Shown: positions 1 through 8,302, counted from the stretch's first letter. The stretch: DNA of 64,000 nt from Bact-08 sp964533215 (GCA_964533215.1 CAZHLJ010000001.1:744001-808000); one strand, 5' to 3'. The notes: generated from the letters alone by a model not told the origin. A program made the numbers and translations.

Positions 1-779
1 ACTATGCCACAGTTTCTGCCTGCTCTTCTTCGACTCATGCTATGGCTGAGGCTTTATTGCAGATACAGACAGGTAAGGCAGATATTATAGTAACAGGTGG
101 TTCAGAAGCTGGAATTTCAGTTCCAAGCATTGGAGGTTTTAACTCTTCACAGGCGCTTTCTACCAGAAATGATGAATACCTTACAGCCTCAAGACCTTTT
201 GACAAAAACAGAGATGGATTTGTTATGGGTGAAGGAGCTGGTATATTGTTGTTCGAAGAGTATGAACATGCAGTGGCAAGGGGTGCAAAAATTTATTGTG
301 AAGTTGCGGGTGCAGCTATGACTGCAGATGCTTACCACATCACAGCTCCTCATCCTGAGGGGTTAGGCGCGATAAATGTAATGAAACTGGCAATCAAAGA
401 CGCTGGTATGAAACCTGAAGATGTAGACTATGTAAATGTTCATGGTACATCGACACCTCTAGGTGATATTGCAGAACTTAAAGCAGTCAAGGCTGTATTT
501 GGAGAACATGCATATAAACTAAATATAAGTGCAACAAAATCGATGACAGGGCATCTTCTAGGTGCAGCTGGGTCTGTTGAGTCTTTGGCTTGTATTCATG
601 CCATTGTTGACGGTATTGTACCTCCTACAATAAATTTCAAGGAGGAAGATCCTGAGATTGATTATAAATTGAATCTGACTCTCAACCATGCTCAAAAGAG
701 AGAAGTGAATGTTGCCTTAAACAATACATTTGGTTTTGGTGGACACAATGCCACAATAATTTTCAAGAAGATCAAATAA
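1..779 (+). CDS. fabF: 3-oxoacyl-ACP synthase II (3' part)
   Basis: Condensing enzyme of type II fatty-acid elongation: it joins malonyl-ACP to a growing acyl-ACP in the cytosol. The gene enters from the left edge, with the reading frame starting at base 3, and about 258 C-terminal residues are present of roughly 415 usual. The active-site cysteine sits in VSACSSSTHAM (Cys codon at 21-23). The two catalytic histidines are in VHGTSTPLGD and SMTGHLLGAAG, the second preceded by the conserved Lys in SATKS. The C-terminus NNTFGFGGHNA is typical of the family. An ATG at 42 lies inside the conserved core and is not the start. A hairpin terminator follows at 805. Confidence 0.97.
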   Translation, partial: YATVSACSSSTHAMAEALLQIQTGKADIIVTGGSEAGISVPSIGGFNSSQALSTRNDEYLTASRPFDKNRDGFVMGEGAGILLFEEYEHAVARGAKIYCEVAGAAMTADAYHITAPHPEGLGAINVMKLAIKDAGMKPEDVDYVNVHGTSTPLGDIAELKAVKAVFGEHAYKLNISATKSMTGHLLGAAGSVESLACIHAIVDGIVPPTINFKEEDPEIDYKLNLTLNHAQKREVNVALNNTFGFGGHNATIIFKKIK

Positions 780-804
780 TATTCTTCTTCTAATATCTAA
801 TAGG

Positions 805-838
805 ATGAGCTGTCTTTAATGGGCAGCTCATTTTGTTT
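805..838 (+). terminator. Rho-independent terminator after fabF
   Basis: ATGAGCTG (805-812) pairs perfectly with CAGCTCAT (824-831) around an 11-nt loop, followed by a T-rich tail. It lies 25 nt after the fabF stop, and the next gene converges from the other strand. Confidence 0.75.
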
Positions 839-919
839 CTACGTCCCTTGTGGTTACAAAAAAAGGTACACTGTTTTGAGTACCTTCTGTCGATTATTAT
901 GTTCCGGGAAACCCAGTCC

Positions 920-2275
920 TTAGTTTGCTATAGCGTATGTTACTACCATGTATGGTTTGCGTGCACTGCTGTTACCGTTAAGCTTTGCTTTACAGTATAT
1001 GAGATTGTCTACATAATAGGTTGTTGTGCCGGAATAGGAGTTGGTTGTAGATCCGACAGGTGTGATCCATGCATTAAGTGCTTTTCCGGAGATTGATCCT
1101 TTAAGCACCTTTTGAAGATATGCGCTGATATCCATAGAGTAATAGTTGAACGACCTGTTATTAAGCCCGGAGCTTAGTACGTATATGTCTGATGAAGGTT
1201 GGTAAAAAGGTAGGTCGTATGCAGCTTGTTCCTCTTTTGTCGCAAGGAATATTTGAGAAGGAAATTGTTTCATCGTAAGATAATCACTTGGGAATTCATA
1301 AGGGAACCTTAGTTCGGCCCTTGAAATAATTATCTTTGATATATCTGTATTTTTAGCTTTTGCCCAAGCTGACATGTTTTTTCTTACCTCAGAAAAATCA
1401 ATATATGGTTTTATTCCGGCAAGCCCTTCGATATAGACAGTCTCCTGAGATTTGTCTGTCTCAAGTCTTTTTGATGAATGGCTGAAAGTGTTCAGATATG
1501 GTTTAGCCGTCGATATATAGTAGTAAAGAAGGCTATCTTTATCAATCTTGTTTTTAGTATCAACGTGTCTGTATTTTAACTCCATATATAGAGATGCAGG
1601 ATCAATGATGTTGAACCTTCCCCCCTTGATTGCTCCGGGAAGAGGCTCTGTTGTAAGGTAAAGGCCTTTGAATTTCTTAGTAAAAACGACAGCACTGTCT
1701 CTCTCCTCCTTAGAAGCCGTAAGAAGTTTCTTTGCAAAATCCAAAGGTAGATTCATAACAATGCTATCTCCGCCAAAATATACGACTCCACCTTTATTTA
1801 GAGGTGTAGGATCAATATCGTCAGCGGATATGGAATTATTGTAAGCTGTTGTTGAATCAAGATCTTTTTTTAAAGTGTAAACATAAATATTCTGGGGGAT
1901 GGAATTGTCCACAGACTCAAGAGCGAGTCTCTGATTGACTGCCATTGAAAGTTTTATGTAAGAAGGAACAGGGTTTTCGCCGTAATCGTTCCCGTGTATT
2001 GTGGGAATTATCTGAAAGGCTGCACAGGAAAGAGTTGTTCCCAGATCCTGGTCCTTATATGCACCAATAACCAGATATCCCGGAAAGATAGTCTGAAGGC
2101 TGTCTGCCATTTTCATTTGAAGAGGAACTTCAATTTCAGCAGTGCTTACACCTAGTATATGATCATTAGGAACGAAATCATCCCCGAGAGTTTTATCTGT
2201 TGTTATGCAGGAAGCCGTAATTAATGAAAATAAAAGCAGCACCGCAGCAAGTCGGAAATTATTCCTTTTTGTCAT
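920..2275 (-). CDS. DUF4270 family lipoprotein
   Basis: A 451-residue predicted lipoprotein. The N-terminus has a basic stretch, a hydrophobic segment and a lipobox ending LITASC, so processing at Cys23 is expected. The rest has no recognisable catalytic motif and reads as a secreted beta-rich protein. Sequence character and position directly downstream of a GT5-like gene match the Bacteroidota family DUF4270; in Bacteroides these two genes are also neighbours (recalled synteny). Its start overlaps the end of the upstream gene by 17 bp, implying translational coupling. Function is unknown; a role in envelope or polysaccharide metabolism is only suggested by the neighbour. Confidence 0.85.
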   Translation of the reverse strand: MTKRNNFRLAAVLLLFSLITASCITTDKTLGDDFVPNDHILGVSTAEIEVPLQMKMADSLQTIFPGYLVIGAYKDQDLGTTLSCAAFQIIPTIHGNDYGENPVPSYIKLSMAVNQRLALESVDNSIPQNIYVYTLKKDLDSTTAYNNSISADDIDPTPLNKGGVVYFGGDSIVMNLPLDFAKKLLTASKEERDSAVVFTKKFKGLYLTTEPLPGAIKGGRFNIIDPASLYMELKYRHVDTKNKIDKDSLLYYYISTAKPYLNTFSHSSKRLETDKSQETVYIEGLAGIKPYIDFSEVRKNMSAWAKAKNTDISKIIISRAELRFPYEFPSDYLTMKQFPSQIFLATKEEQAAYDLPFYQPSSDIYVLSSGLNNRSFNYYSMDISAYLQKVLKGSISGKALNAWITPVGSTTNSYSGTTTYYVDNLIYCKAKLNGNSSARKPYMVVTYAIAN

Positions 2276-3098
2276 TTTTTCCCAAAATTTGATCGTAAAA
2301 TTGAACGTAATCTTGTATGTAAGTAGAATCCGGCTGAGAATTGTCCTTGTAAGGGAGAGTGGGAATTGAGTTTTTAACCATCATCTCAGTAATTTCTGAC
2401 GGGATGCTCTCACTGCCCAGAATAATACCATTTGCATACTGAATTGCTAGTTTAGCAAGATTTATGCCATTAGCAGGAGTCAATAGCTCTAAATCCCTGC
2501 TTTTTATGCCCGGGAAAATAATCTTTGATTTGGTGTTATCGTTAAAAGCTTGATCACACGCATCATTGTAAAGAGAAATGACAATTTTGCTTTCAGTAAA
2601 AATAGGATCTTCGTGATATACTTTTTTTAGAAAAATCGGCAGAAGATGAGATATCCACCCTTGGCAGTGGATAATGTCGGGCTTCCAGCGGAGTTTTTTT
2701 ACTGTTTCAAGGACACCGCGGGCAAAGAAGATTGCTCTTTCGTCGTTGTCAGTAAAATAATCATCATTTTCATCCTTGAAAATCTGCTTGCGGTAGAAGT
2801 AATCTTCGTTGTCAATGAAGTAAACTTGCATCCTTGCTGCAGGGATTGATGAAACCTTTATGATTAGAGGCCTGTCTATATCATTGATTATGATATTCAT
2901 GCCGGAAAGACGAATGACTTCATGAAGCTGATTCCTCCGCTCATTTATACAGCCATACTTAGGCATAAATGAACGAATTTCATATCCCCTCTCTTGTACA
3001 CCTTGAGGTAAGAATCTTCCAACAGTAGAAATTTCCGACTCTTTCATATACGGAAATATCTCCGAGCTTACATAAAGGACTCTTGTTGGTTCACTCAT
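2259..3098 (-). CDS. GT5-like glycogen/starch synthase N-terminal domain protein
   Basis: A 279-residue protein that resembles only the N-terminal Rossmann half of GT5 glycogen synthases. It opens with VLYVSSEIFPYMKESEI, the equivalent of the ADP-glucose-binding KxGGL region, but the lysine-glycine-glycine motif is replaced (MKESEISTVGRFLP). A DIIHCQGW motif matches the DVVHxHDW motif of GlgA. The C-terminal GT-B half, which binds the nucleotide sugar, is absent: about 480 residues are usual. Bacteroidota genomes carry such short forms, annotated as glycogen synthase. It may not be an active synthase on its own. A -7 box lies at 3133-3140. Confidence 0.8.
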   Translation of the reverse strand: MSEPTRVLYVSSEIFPYMKESEISTVGRFLPQGVQERGYEIRSFMPKYGCINERRNQLHEVIRLSGMNIIINDIDRPLIIKVSSIPAARMQVYFIDNEDYFYRKQIFKDENDDYFTDNDERAIFFARGVLETVKKLRWKPDIIHCQGWISHLLPIFLKKVYHEDPIFTESKIVISLYNDACDQAFNDNTKSKIIFPGIKSRDLELLTPANGINLAKLAIQYANGIILGSESIPSEITEMMVKNSIPTLPYKDNSQPDSTYIQDYVQFYDQILGKNDKKE

Positions 3099-3132
3099 TT
3101 TTTTCGTTTATATATTTGACGCAAAATCTTTA

Positions 3133-3140
3133 CAAAGGTA
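3133..3140 (-). promoter_or_regulatory. -7 box upstream of the GT5-like gene
   Basis: On the minus strand the sequence reads TACCTTTG, matching TAnnTTTG, 34 bp ahead of the start codon. No clear TTG -33 element is seen at the usual distance. The divergent ftsX box lies 30 bp away. Confidence 0.5.
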
Positions 3141-3170
3141 ATAAAATTAATTTAATTTAGCAGAAATATC

Positions 3171-3178
3171 TATCTTTG
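3171..3178 (+). promoter_or_regulatory. -7 box upstream of ftsX
   Basis: TATCTTTG matches TAnnTTTG and lies 14 bp before the ftsX ATG, giving a very short predicted leader. No good -33 TTG is visible. Confidence 0.5.
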
Positions 3179-3192
3179 GGAGTTGATGTATT

Positions 3193-4071
3193 ATGAAGAA
3201 AAGAGAAAAAAGTATAATTTTTAGAAGGCTCGTCCATTCTTACCTCTCGTCGGTTATCAGCATTAGTCTGGTACTGCTGTTTGTGGGTATTATTGGCATT
3301 TTGGCTGTGAACGCCAAGTCCGTATCGGATTATTTCAAGGAAAATATAAAACTGTCGGTTATTTTCGAAAAAGGGATATCGGAAGAGAAGGCAAAGGAGA
3401 TATCTGCAAGATTGAAAAGCCGTGATTTTATTAAAGAAGCGGAGTTTGTTTCTCAGGAACAAGGTACAAAGGAGATGAAAGAACTTTTGGGGGAGGATTT
3501 TGTGGATATTTTCGAAGTAAATCCTATTCCTCTCTCGCTGGATCTATATTTCAATGCTGACTACTTATTGGCTGACAGTCTCAAGGTGATTGAAAAGGAG
3601 TTGAAGTCAGAGCCTGGTGTAAAGGAGCTTGTTTATCAGGAGTCCCTTGTAAATACAATAAACCAGAATATGGAGAAAATTGGACTTGTCCTATCAGTCT
3701 TTGTAGTCCTGTTGCTTTTCATATCGTTTGTTCTTATTAACAATACGGTGAGGTTGAACGTGTTTTCAAAAAGGTATACAATTCATACGATGAAGCTTGT
3801 TGGCGCAAAAAGGTCTTTCATACGAAAGCCTTTTCTGGTGCAGGCAATTTATCAGGGATTAATTGCTGGTGTTGCGTCGACAATCATTTTATTGGGGATT
3901 TTATATTTCGTATGGAGAGATATGGAGCAGATTTATCAGATATTTGACCTGAAACTTATAGCGATAGTGCTATTGTCTGTGATTATACTGGGAGTCATGA
4001 TCTGTCTGGTAAGCACCTATTTTGTAGTTAACAAGTTGGTTTCCTTAAATTCGGATGAGATATACTATTGA
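3193..4071 (+). CDS. ftsX: Cell-division permease-like protein FtsX
   Basis: Inner-membrane protein that, with the ATPase FtsE, controls peptidoglycan hydrolases at the division septum. The 292 residues have the FtsX plan: a cytoplasmic N-terminus, a first membrane helix (about 20-40, SISLVLLFVGIIGILAV), an extracytoplasmic domain (about 45-165) with the family's LSVIFEKGISEEKA stretch, then three helices in an FtsX/MacB-type permease domain (about 170-285). ftsE is not adjacent, which is common in Bacteroidota. It begins an envelope operon continuing with a DUF3098 gene, uppP and lpxH. Confidence 0.93.
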   Translation: MKKREKSIIFRRLVHSYLSSVISISLVLLFVGIIGILAVNAKSVSDYFKENIKLSVIFEKGISEEKAKEISARLKSRDFIKEAEFVSQEQGTKEMKELLGEDFVDIFEVNPIPLSLDLYFNADYLLADSLKVIEKELKSEPGVKELVYQESLVNTINQNMEKIGLVLSVFVVLLLFISFVLINNTVRLNVFSKRYTIHTMKLVGAKRSFIRKPFLVQAIYQGLIAGVASTIILLGILYFVWRDMEQIYQIFDLKLIAIVLLSVIILGVMICLVSTYFVVNKLVSLNSDEIYY

Positions 4072-4089
4072 AAATAAATAAATAACGAC

Positions 4090-4341
4090 ATGAATAATAC
4101 AAATACCGAAAATCAGGAGAGATTTGCCATTCCTTTCAGGAATCTTATCTACATTGTTGCAGGGTTGGTTTTGATGATAATTGGCTACATCTGTATGTCA
4201 GGTGGAGGAGCGAAGGACCCTAATATTTTCCCAAAAGAGGAGATGTTCAGTTTTGGAAGGACAGTTCTTGCTCCAGTACTGATTCTGCTAGGCTTCGCAG
4301 TTGAGATTTTTGCCATTATGTACAAACCTAAGAATAAATGA
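4090..4341 (+). CDS. DUF3098 small membrane protein
   Basis: An 83-residue protein with two predicted membrane helices (about 17-38 and 58-80) separated by a loop containing GGGAKDPNIFPKEEMFSFGR, a pattern I associate with DUF3098. In Bacteroidota this gene recurrently lies between ftsX and uppP, as here. Its stop overlaps the uppP start (ATGA), so the two are translationally coupled. Function is unknown; genomic context links it to cell-wall synthesis or division. Confidence 0.85.
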   Translation: MNNTNTENQERFAIPFRNLIYIVAGLVLMIIGYICMSGGGAKDPNIFPKEEMFSFGRTVLAPVLILLGFAVEIFAIMYKPKNK

Positions 4342-5126
4342 CAGGGATAGAGTCTGTTTTGCTGGGCCTTGTTCAGGGGTTTACTGAGTTTTTACCTGTA
4401 AGCAGCAGTGGTCACCTTGTAATAGGCAAGGAACTTCTTGGAATAAATACTGAAAATTTAAGTTTCGAGATTGTAGTCCATGCTGCAACAGTATTGAGTA
4501 CGATTGTGGTTTTTAGAAAAGAGATATGGAAACTGATTAATGGCTTTTTCAAATTCTCATCAAACGAGGAGACTGCGTATATCTTCAAAATACTTCTCTC
4601 GATGATACCAGTCCTTATTGTCGGTCTGTTCTTTAAAGATAGTGTTGAGAAGCTTTTTGGCTCAGGATTGCTTGTTGTTGGAATATCCCTTATTGCCACA
4701 GCGCTATTGCTTACATTATCTAACTATTTCCGGCCTAAAGAAAGGAACCTTTCATATAAGGACGCATTTATCATTGGACTGGCCCAGGGAGTTGCTGCAA
4801 TACTTCCAGGATTGTCAAGATCCGGCACAACCATCTCTACAGGGCTTCTGTTGGGAGTAAAAAAGGATCAGATTGCAAAATTCTCATTTCTGATGGTGTT
4901 AGTTCCTGTTCTTGGAGAGGCTTTTCTGGAACTTGTCTCAGGTGATTTGTCTGTAGCCAGTTCTGGTATTAGCATTACTGCCTTAGGCCTGGGATTTGTT
5001 TCTGCCTTCATATCTGGTCTTCTAGCTTGCAAGCTTATGGTGGCATTGGTCAGTAGAGCCAAACTGATTGGTTTTGCGGTATACTGTGCAGCAGTCGGCT
5101 TGTTGTGTTTGTTCTCAATCTTGTAA
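4338..5126 (+). CDS. uppP: Undecaprenyl-diphosphatase UppP/BacA
   Basis: Membrane enzyme that dephosphorylates undecaprenyl diphosphate to regenerate the lipid carrier for peptidoglycan and other glycans; overproduction is classically linked to bacitracin resistance. The 262 residues contain both conserved signatures: QGFTEFLPVSSSGH near residue 13 (catalytic Glu, Ser and His region) and PGLSRSGTTIS near 155 with the catalytic arginine. About eight hydrophobic segments are visible. It overlaps the DUF3098 stop by 4 bp and is 3 bp from lpxH. Confidence 0.97.
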   Translation: MTGIESVLLGLVQGFTEFLPVSSSGHLVIGKELLGINTENLSFEIVVHAATVLSTIVVFRKEIWKLINGFFKFSSNEETAYIFKILLSMIPVLIVGLFFKDSVEKLFGSGLLVVGISLIATALLLTLSNYFRPKERNLSYKDAFIIGLAQGVAAILPGLSRSGTTISTGLLLGVKKDQIAKFSFLMVLVPVLGEAFLELVSGDLSVASSGISITALGLGFVSAFISGLLACKLMVALVSRAKLIGFAVYCAAVGLLCLFSIL

Positions 5127-5129
5127 ATA

Positions 5130-5885
5130 ATGGCGAACGAGGGATATTTATATTATTTTGTGTCGGATGTACATCTGGGACTAAAAGCCTTTAATCCGAA
5201 GGAGAGGGAGAGGAGGTTCGTAAAAATCCTCAGGGAGCTTCCATCTCAGACAAAGGCCATTTATTTAATAGGAGATGTATTTGACTTTTGGTTTGAATAC
5301 AAGTATGTAGTGCCAAGAGGATTCTCCAGGGTATTGGGCGCATTGGCAGACCTTTCGGATAGAGGTGTTGAAGTCTTCTTTTTTAAGGGTAATCATGATA
5401 TGTGGACATTTGGCTATCTTGAAGAGGAGATCGGAGTTAAAATGCTGCCTGAACCATCTCTCGTTGACATCAAAGGAAAAACATTCTGCCTTGCACATGG
5501 TGATGAACTTATGTCGTATGAGCCAAAGCATCTTATATTAAAAAGACTCTTCCATTCAAAAAAACTTCAAGTTGCTCTTTCAGCGGTTCATCCAAGGTGG
5601 ACATTTGCATTTGCTCATTATTGGTCAAAAAACAATAGGTTGGCAAAGGGTGATATTTATAAATTTATGGGTAAAGATGCACCTATTTATAAATACGCCT
5701 GTGAATTTGAGAAAGATAAGAGGGTAGATTACTTTGTGTTCGGACACTTTCACACGCCAGGGGAGATCAAGACTCCAAGCGGAGCCGGTCTCTATATTTT
5801 AGGAGAATGGATTCATGGGTGCGAGTATCTGTGCTATAATTCGGAGACCGACACTATGAAATGGCTCTCCGGGATACCAGACTGA
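5130..5885 (+). CDS. lpxH: UDP-2,3-diacylglucosamine diphosphatase LpxH-like
   Basis: Calcineurin-like metallophosphatase expected to cleave UDP-2,3-diacylglucosamine to lipid X and UMP in lipid A synthesis at the inner face of the cytoplasmic membrane. The metal-binding motifs appear in order: SDVHLG (residues 12-17), GDVFDFW, GNHD, an AHGDE histidine and GHFHTP. Length 251 fits LpxH (about 240). The helical insertion between GNHD and the final GHxH is rich in basic and aromatic residues, as in LpxH. It is the last gene of the ftsX operon. A different UDP-sugar phosphatase of the same superfamily is possible but less likely. Confidence 0.88.
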   Translation: MANEGYLYYFVSDVHLGLKAFNPKERERRFVKILRELPSQTKAIYLIGDVFDFWFEYKYVVPRGFSRVLGALADLSDRGVEVFFFKGNHDMWTFGYLEEEIGVKMLPEPSLVDIKGKTFCLAHGDELMSYEPKHLILKRLFHSKKLQVALSAVHPRWTFAFAHYWSKNNRLAKGDIYKFMGKDAPIYKYACEFEKDKRVDYFVFGHFHTPGEIKTPSGAGLYILGEWIHGCEYLCYNSETDTMKWLSGIPD

Positions 5886-5894
5886 AAAATTGGG

Positions 5895-6527
5895 CTAGTC
5901 GGAGAAAAGAGAGTAGTATAGATAGTCGAAAGAACCGTTATAATACATCTGCACCAACTCTTCGGTAATCCGGTCTTCTCCGAATTTGTCGTATGGTTTC
6001 TTGAGATTCGCTCCGAATATTCTGGCTATACCTTGCCAGAACAGAGCTGTGAAAGATCCCCTGTAATCCTTTATTATATAGTATGAACTTTGACCCACTT
6101 CGCGGTCTATCAGCTTCATAAGCAAACGACCCTGAGAAAAAGACATATTCCTCAATGGCTTCTCGAATTCTTTGAAAAGCCTGATTTCAAAGCTCTTTAT
6201 GTACTTTTCCTGCTCTCTTTTACTGAAATGCCTACTTGACAATACGCTATCGGCTTCATTTATCTTGTCTTTTGCCAAAAGAGCATAAGGATATGTTTTC
6301 TTGAAGTTATAAACCAACTTGTAATACTCTCGCCACGATCTTGTCTTAGGGTGGATCTTTGGGAAAACATATATTGTCTTCATGATGTAGATGGTATCTC
6401 CGCCACTGATATCCCAACCTACTACATAACTCCCGTTCTGATAATACTCTGTCTGGGAAAATCCAAGTACAAAGGAAGAACAGAAGGTAATTAGAAGAAT
6501 GCCAAGTCTTACAAAAATTCTACGCAT
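5895..6527 (-). CDS. DUF4294 family exported protein
   Basis: A 210-residue protein with a signal peptide (MRRIFVRLGILLITFCSSFV, cleavage near GFSQ). The mature part is charged and aromatic, with GGDTIYIMKTIYVFP and a helical RxW/YYKLVYNFKKTYPYA segment that resembles DUF4294, a Bacteroidota family of unknown function. It converges on lpxH with 9 bp between the stops. Its ATG lies only 4 nt after a minus-strand TATATTTG box (6532-6539), so the mRNA may be leaderless. No alternative methionine exists near the start, and the signal peptide needs this one. Confidence 0.82.
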   Translation of the reverse strand: MRRIFVRLGILLITFCSSFVLGFSQTEYYQNGSYVVGWDISGGDTIYIMKTIYVFPKIHPKTRSWREYYKLVYNFKKTYPYALLAKDKINEADSVLSSRHFSKREQEKYIKSFEIRLFKEFEKPLRNMSFSQGRLLMKLIDREVGQSSYYIIKDYRGSFTALFWQGIARIFGANLKKPYDKFGEDRITEELVQMYYNGSFDYLYYSLFSD

Positions 6528-6531
6528 ATTA

Positions 6532-6539
6532 CAAATATA
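6532..6539 (-). promoter_or_regulatory. -7 box predicting a leaderless DUF4294 mRNA
   Basis: The minus strand reads TATATTTG, then TAAT, then the ATG of the DUF4294 gene. The -7 box normally ends about 4 nt before the transcription start, which would place +1 at or next to the A of the ATG. Confidence 0.55.
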
Positions 6540-6572
6540 GCAATAGGTGCCTCAATAATCAGACCAAAACGT

Positions 6573-6580
6573 TATATTTG
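6573..6580 (+). promoter_or_regulatory. -7 box upstream of the M19 dipeptidase gene
   Basis: TATATTTG, 19 nt before the ATG at 6600. It is divergent to the DUF4294 promoter 34 bp away. No clear -33 TTG. Confidence 0.5.
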
Positions 6581-6599
6581 ACTCAAATTTACTTAAACC

Positions 6600-7697
6600 A
6601 TGTCAATATCGACTTCGTCCCTTTTACAAGGATTGGCAAAAACCTGTGTGTTTCTTATTGCGTCTTTGCTGCCACTATCTTTGTTTTCACAGGATATTCC
6701 TGATTCAGCCTTGATTAAAAGGGCAAATGAAATTCACAGTAGAATACTTACAATTGATACGCATAATGACACTGCCCTTTGTATAAATAATCCTGATGGG
6801 GACTATGGGGTGACCAAGGGTCAGGTCACATTTCCTTTTATGAAGGCCGGTGGGCTTGACGCTGCCTTTTTTGCTATATATCTGGAACAGGGCAAAAGAG
6901 ATTCTGTCTCTCTTGCAGCAGCGACACTATATGCTAAGAGAGAGATGCAGAAATTTAAAAAATATGTTGAACATTATAAAGGTGCGGCGATAGCATACAG
7001 TTCCAAAGACCTTTTGCATAACAAAAGGATGGGGATCATATCTGTTGTCATTGCAATAGAGAATGGATATGCATTGGGTTCCGATATAAGGCAGATTGAG
7101 AAATTCCATAAAATAGGGGTAAGGGCAATTACATTGTGTCACAACAAAAACAACAATATATGCGATGCTTCTATGGATAGTGTTGCAGAGCATGGGGGAC
7201 TTTCCGGATTCGGATACAAGGTTGTGAGAGAGATGAACCGTCTGGGTATTATTATAGACCTATCTCATGCATCCTCGGAGACTCTGTCCGATGTGCTGGA
7301 GGTCAGTAAGCTTCCGGTGATTGTCAGCCACTCTGGCGTTTACAGCATCAAGAACCATAGAAGGAACCTCAAGGATGAGGAGATATTGGCAATTGCCGCA
7401 AAAGGAGGACTCGTACAGGTGGCAACAGGAAAGTTCTTTCTTTCGGATAAACCTAAAAATATGGTGACAGTAGCTGATATTGCAGATCATATCGATTATG
7501 TAAGGAATCTTGTAGGAATTGAGCATGTGGGTATCGGCACGGACTTTGACGGTGGGGGAGGAGTTGTTGGTATGGAGAATGCTTCAAAGATGAAAAATCT
7601 TACGATTGAACTGTTGAAAAGAGGCTATTCGGAAAAGGATCTTGAGCTTTTTTGGGGAGGAAATCTGCTTCGTTTACTGAAGGTTCACTCTATTTAA
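6600..7697 (+). CDS. Membrane dipeptidase (peptidase family M19)
   Basis: Zinc dipeptidase of the renal-dipeptidase family, which cleaves dipeptides including those with D-residues at the C-terminal side. 365 residues. The N-terminus carries a signal peptide (to about residue 31, ending LFSQ), so it acts outside the cytoplasm. Family motifs are seen: DTHND near residues 53-57 (HxD zinc ligands), IENGYALG with the bridging glutamate, LSHAS and VSHSGVYS with further histidine ligands, and IGTDFDGGGG. It is a single-gene unit between its own -7 box and the ribosomal-protein promoter. Confidence 0.93.
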   Translation: MSISTSSLLQGLAKTCVFLIASLLPLSLFSQDIPDSALIKRANEIHSRILTIDTHNDTALCINNPDGDYGVTKGQVTFPFMKAGGLDAAFFAIYLEQGKRDSVSLAAATLYAKREMQKFKKYVEHYKGAAIAYSSKDLLHNKRMGIISVVIAIENGYALGSDIRQIEKFHKIGVRAITLCHNKNNNICDASMDSVAEHGGLSGFGYKVVREMNRLGIIIDLSHASSETLSDVLEVSKLPVIVSHSGVYSIKNHRRNLKDEEILAIAAKGGLVQVATGKFFLSDKPKNMVTVADIADHIDYVRNLVGIEHVGIGTDFDGGGGVVGMENASKMKNLTIELLKRGYSEKDLELFWGGNLLRLLKVHSI

Positions 7698-7714
7698 AAT
7701 TTTCACATAATCTT

Positions 7715-7743
7715 TTGCACATTCAAATTTTTTGGTATATTTG
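7715..7743 (+). promoter_or_regulatory. Promoter of the ribosomal-protein operon
   Basis: TTG (7715-7717) is separated by 18 bp from TATATTTG (7736-7743), close to the full Bacteroidota consensus (TTG, 19-20 bp, TAnnTTTG). Transcription is predicted to begin near 7748-7750, giving a leader of about 115 nt before rplP. Confidence 0.75.
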
Positions 7744-7749
7744 CATCCC

Positions 7750-7812
7750 GCTAAACATGTGATTAATATGCGTATTTAGCTAAGGGATAGGGTTTTAGCC
7801 TTAAAATTTTTT
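7750..7812 (+). promoter_or_regulatory. Structured 5' leader of the rplP operon
   Basis: GCTAAA (7750-7755) can pair with TTTAGC at 7775-7780 or with a second TTTAGC at 7794-7799, so two hairpins compete for it. TAAGG (7781-7785) can also pair with CCTTA (7799-7803), followed by AAA and a run of six T (7807-7812), resembling a weak intrinsic terminator. The arrangement looks like an attenuation or protein-binding leader, but the stems are short and this is inferred from pairing alone. Confidence 0.35.
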
Positions 7813-7865
7813 AGACCAAAGCACCAAAAACATATTTACTGTTATCGTTAAACTGTAAAAAAACA

Positions 7866-8285
7866 ATGTTACAACCAAAAAAAACCAAGTTCAGAAGGCA
7901 GCAGAAAGGCCGTATGAAAGGGATTGCCCAGAGGGGAAATCAGCTTTCTTTCGGTTCGTTCGGGATTAAGACTACAGAGTCTTGCTGGCTAACAGGCCAA
8001 CAAATTGAGGCTGCCCGTCAGGCCGTAGTAAGATACATGAAACGTGAGGGACAGATTTGGATCCGCGTTTTCCCTGATAAACCATTTACTAAGAAACCGG
8101 CTGAGGTACGTATGGGTAAAGGAAAAGGAGCTCCAGAGGGGTTTGTTTGTCCTATCACACCAGGCCGTATGTTGATTGAAGCTGAAGGAGTTCCATTGGA
8201 GATAGCTAAAGAGGCACTTCGTTTGGGGGCTCAGAAACTTCCGGTAATTACAAAATTTGTAGTTCGTAGAGATTACACTGAATAA
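7866..8285 (+). CDS. rplP: 50S ribosomal protein L16
   Basis: 139 residues of the L16 family (MLQPKKTKFRRQQKGRMKG start; PGRMLIEAEGV and the KLPVITKFVVR end). L16 organises the A-site side of the large subunit and is needed late in assembly. This is the first gene of the cluster here; the usual upstream neighbour rpsC is missing and a dipeptidase gene lies there instead. Confidence 0.98.
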   Translation: MLQPKKTKFRRQQKGRMKGIAQRGNQLSFGSFGIKTTESCWLTGQQIEAARQAVVRYMKREGQIWIRVFPDKPFTKKPAEVRMGKGKGAPEGFVCPITPGRMLIEAEGVPLEIAKEALRLGAQKLPVITKFVVRRDYTE

Positions 8286-8302
8286 TTTAATGCAGAAGTA
8301 AA

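Noticed and set aside
42..44. ATG at 42 as the fabF start
   Set aside because: The frame is open from base 3 and the active-site cysteine codon (21-23) lies upstream, so the gene is cut by the window edge.
833..1096. 87-codon plus-strand frame after fabF
   Set aside because: Overlaps the DUF4270 gene end on the other strand and lacks any promoter or conserved motif.
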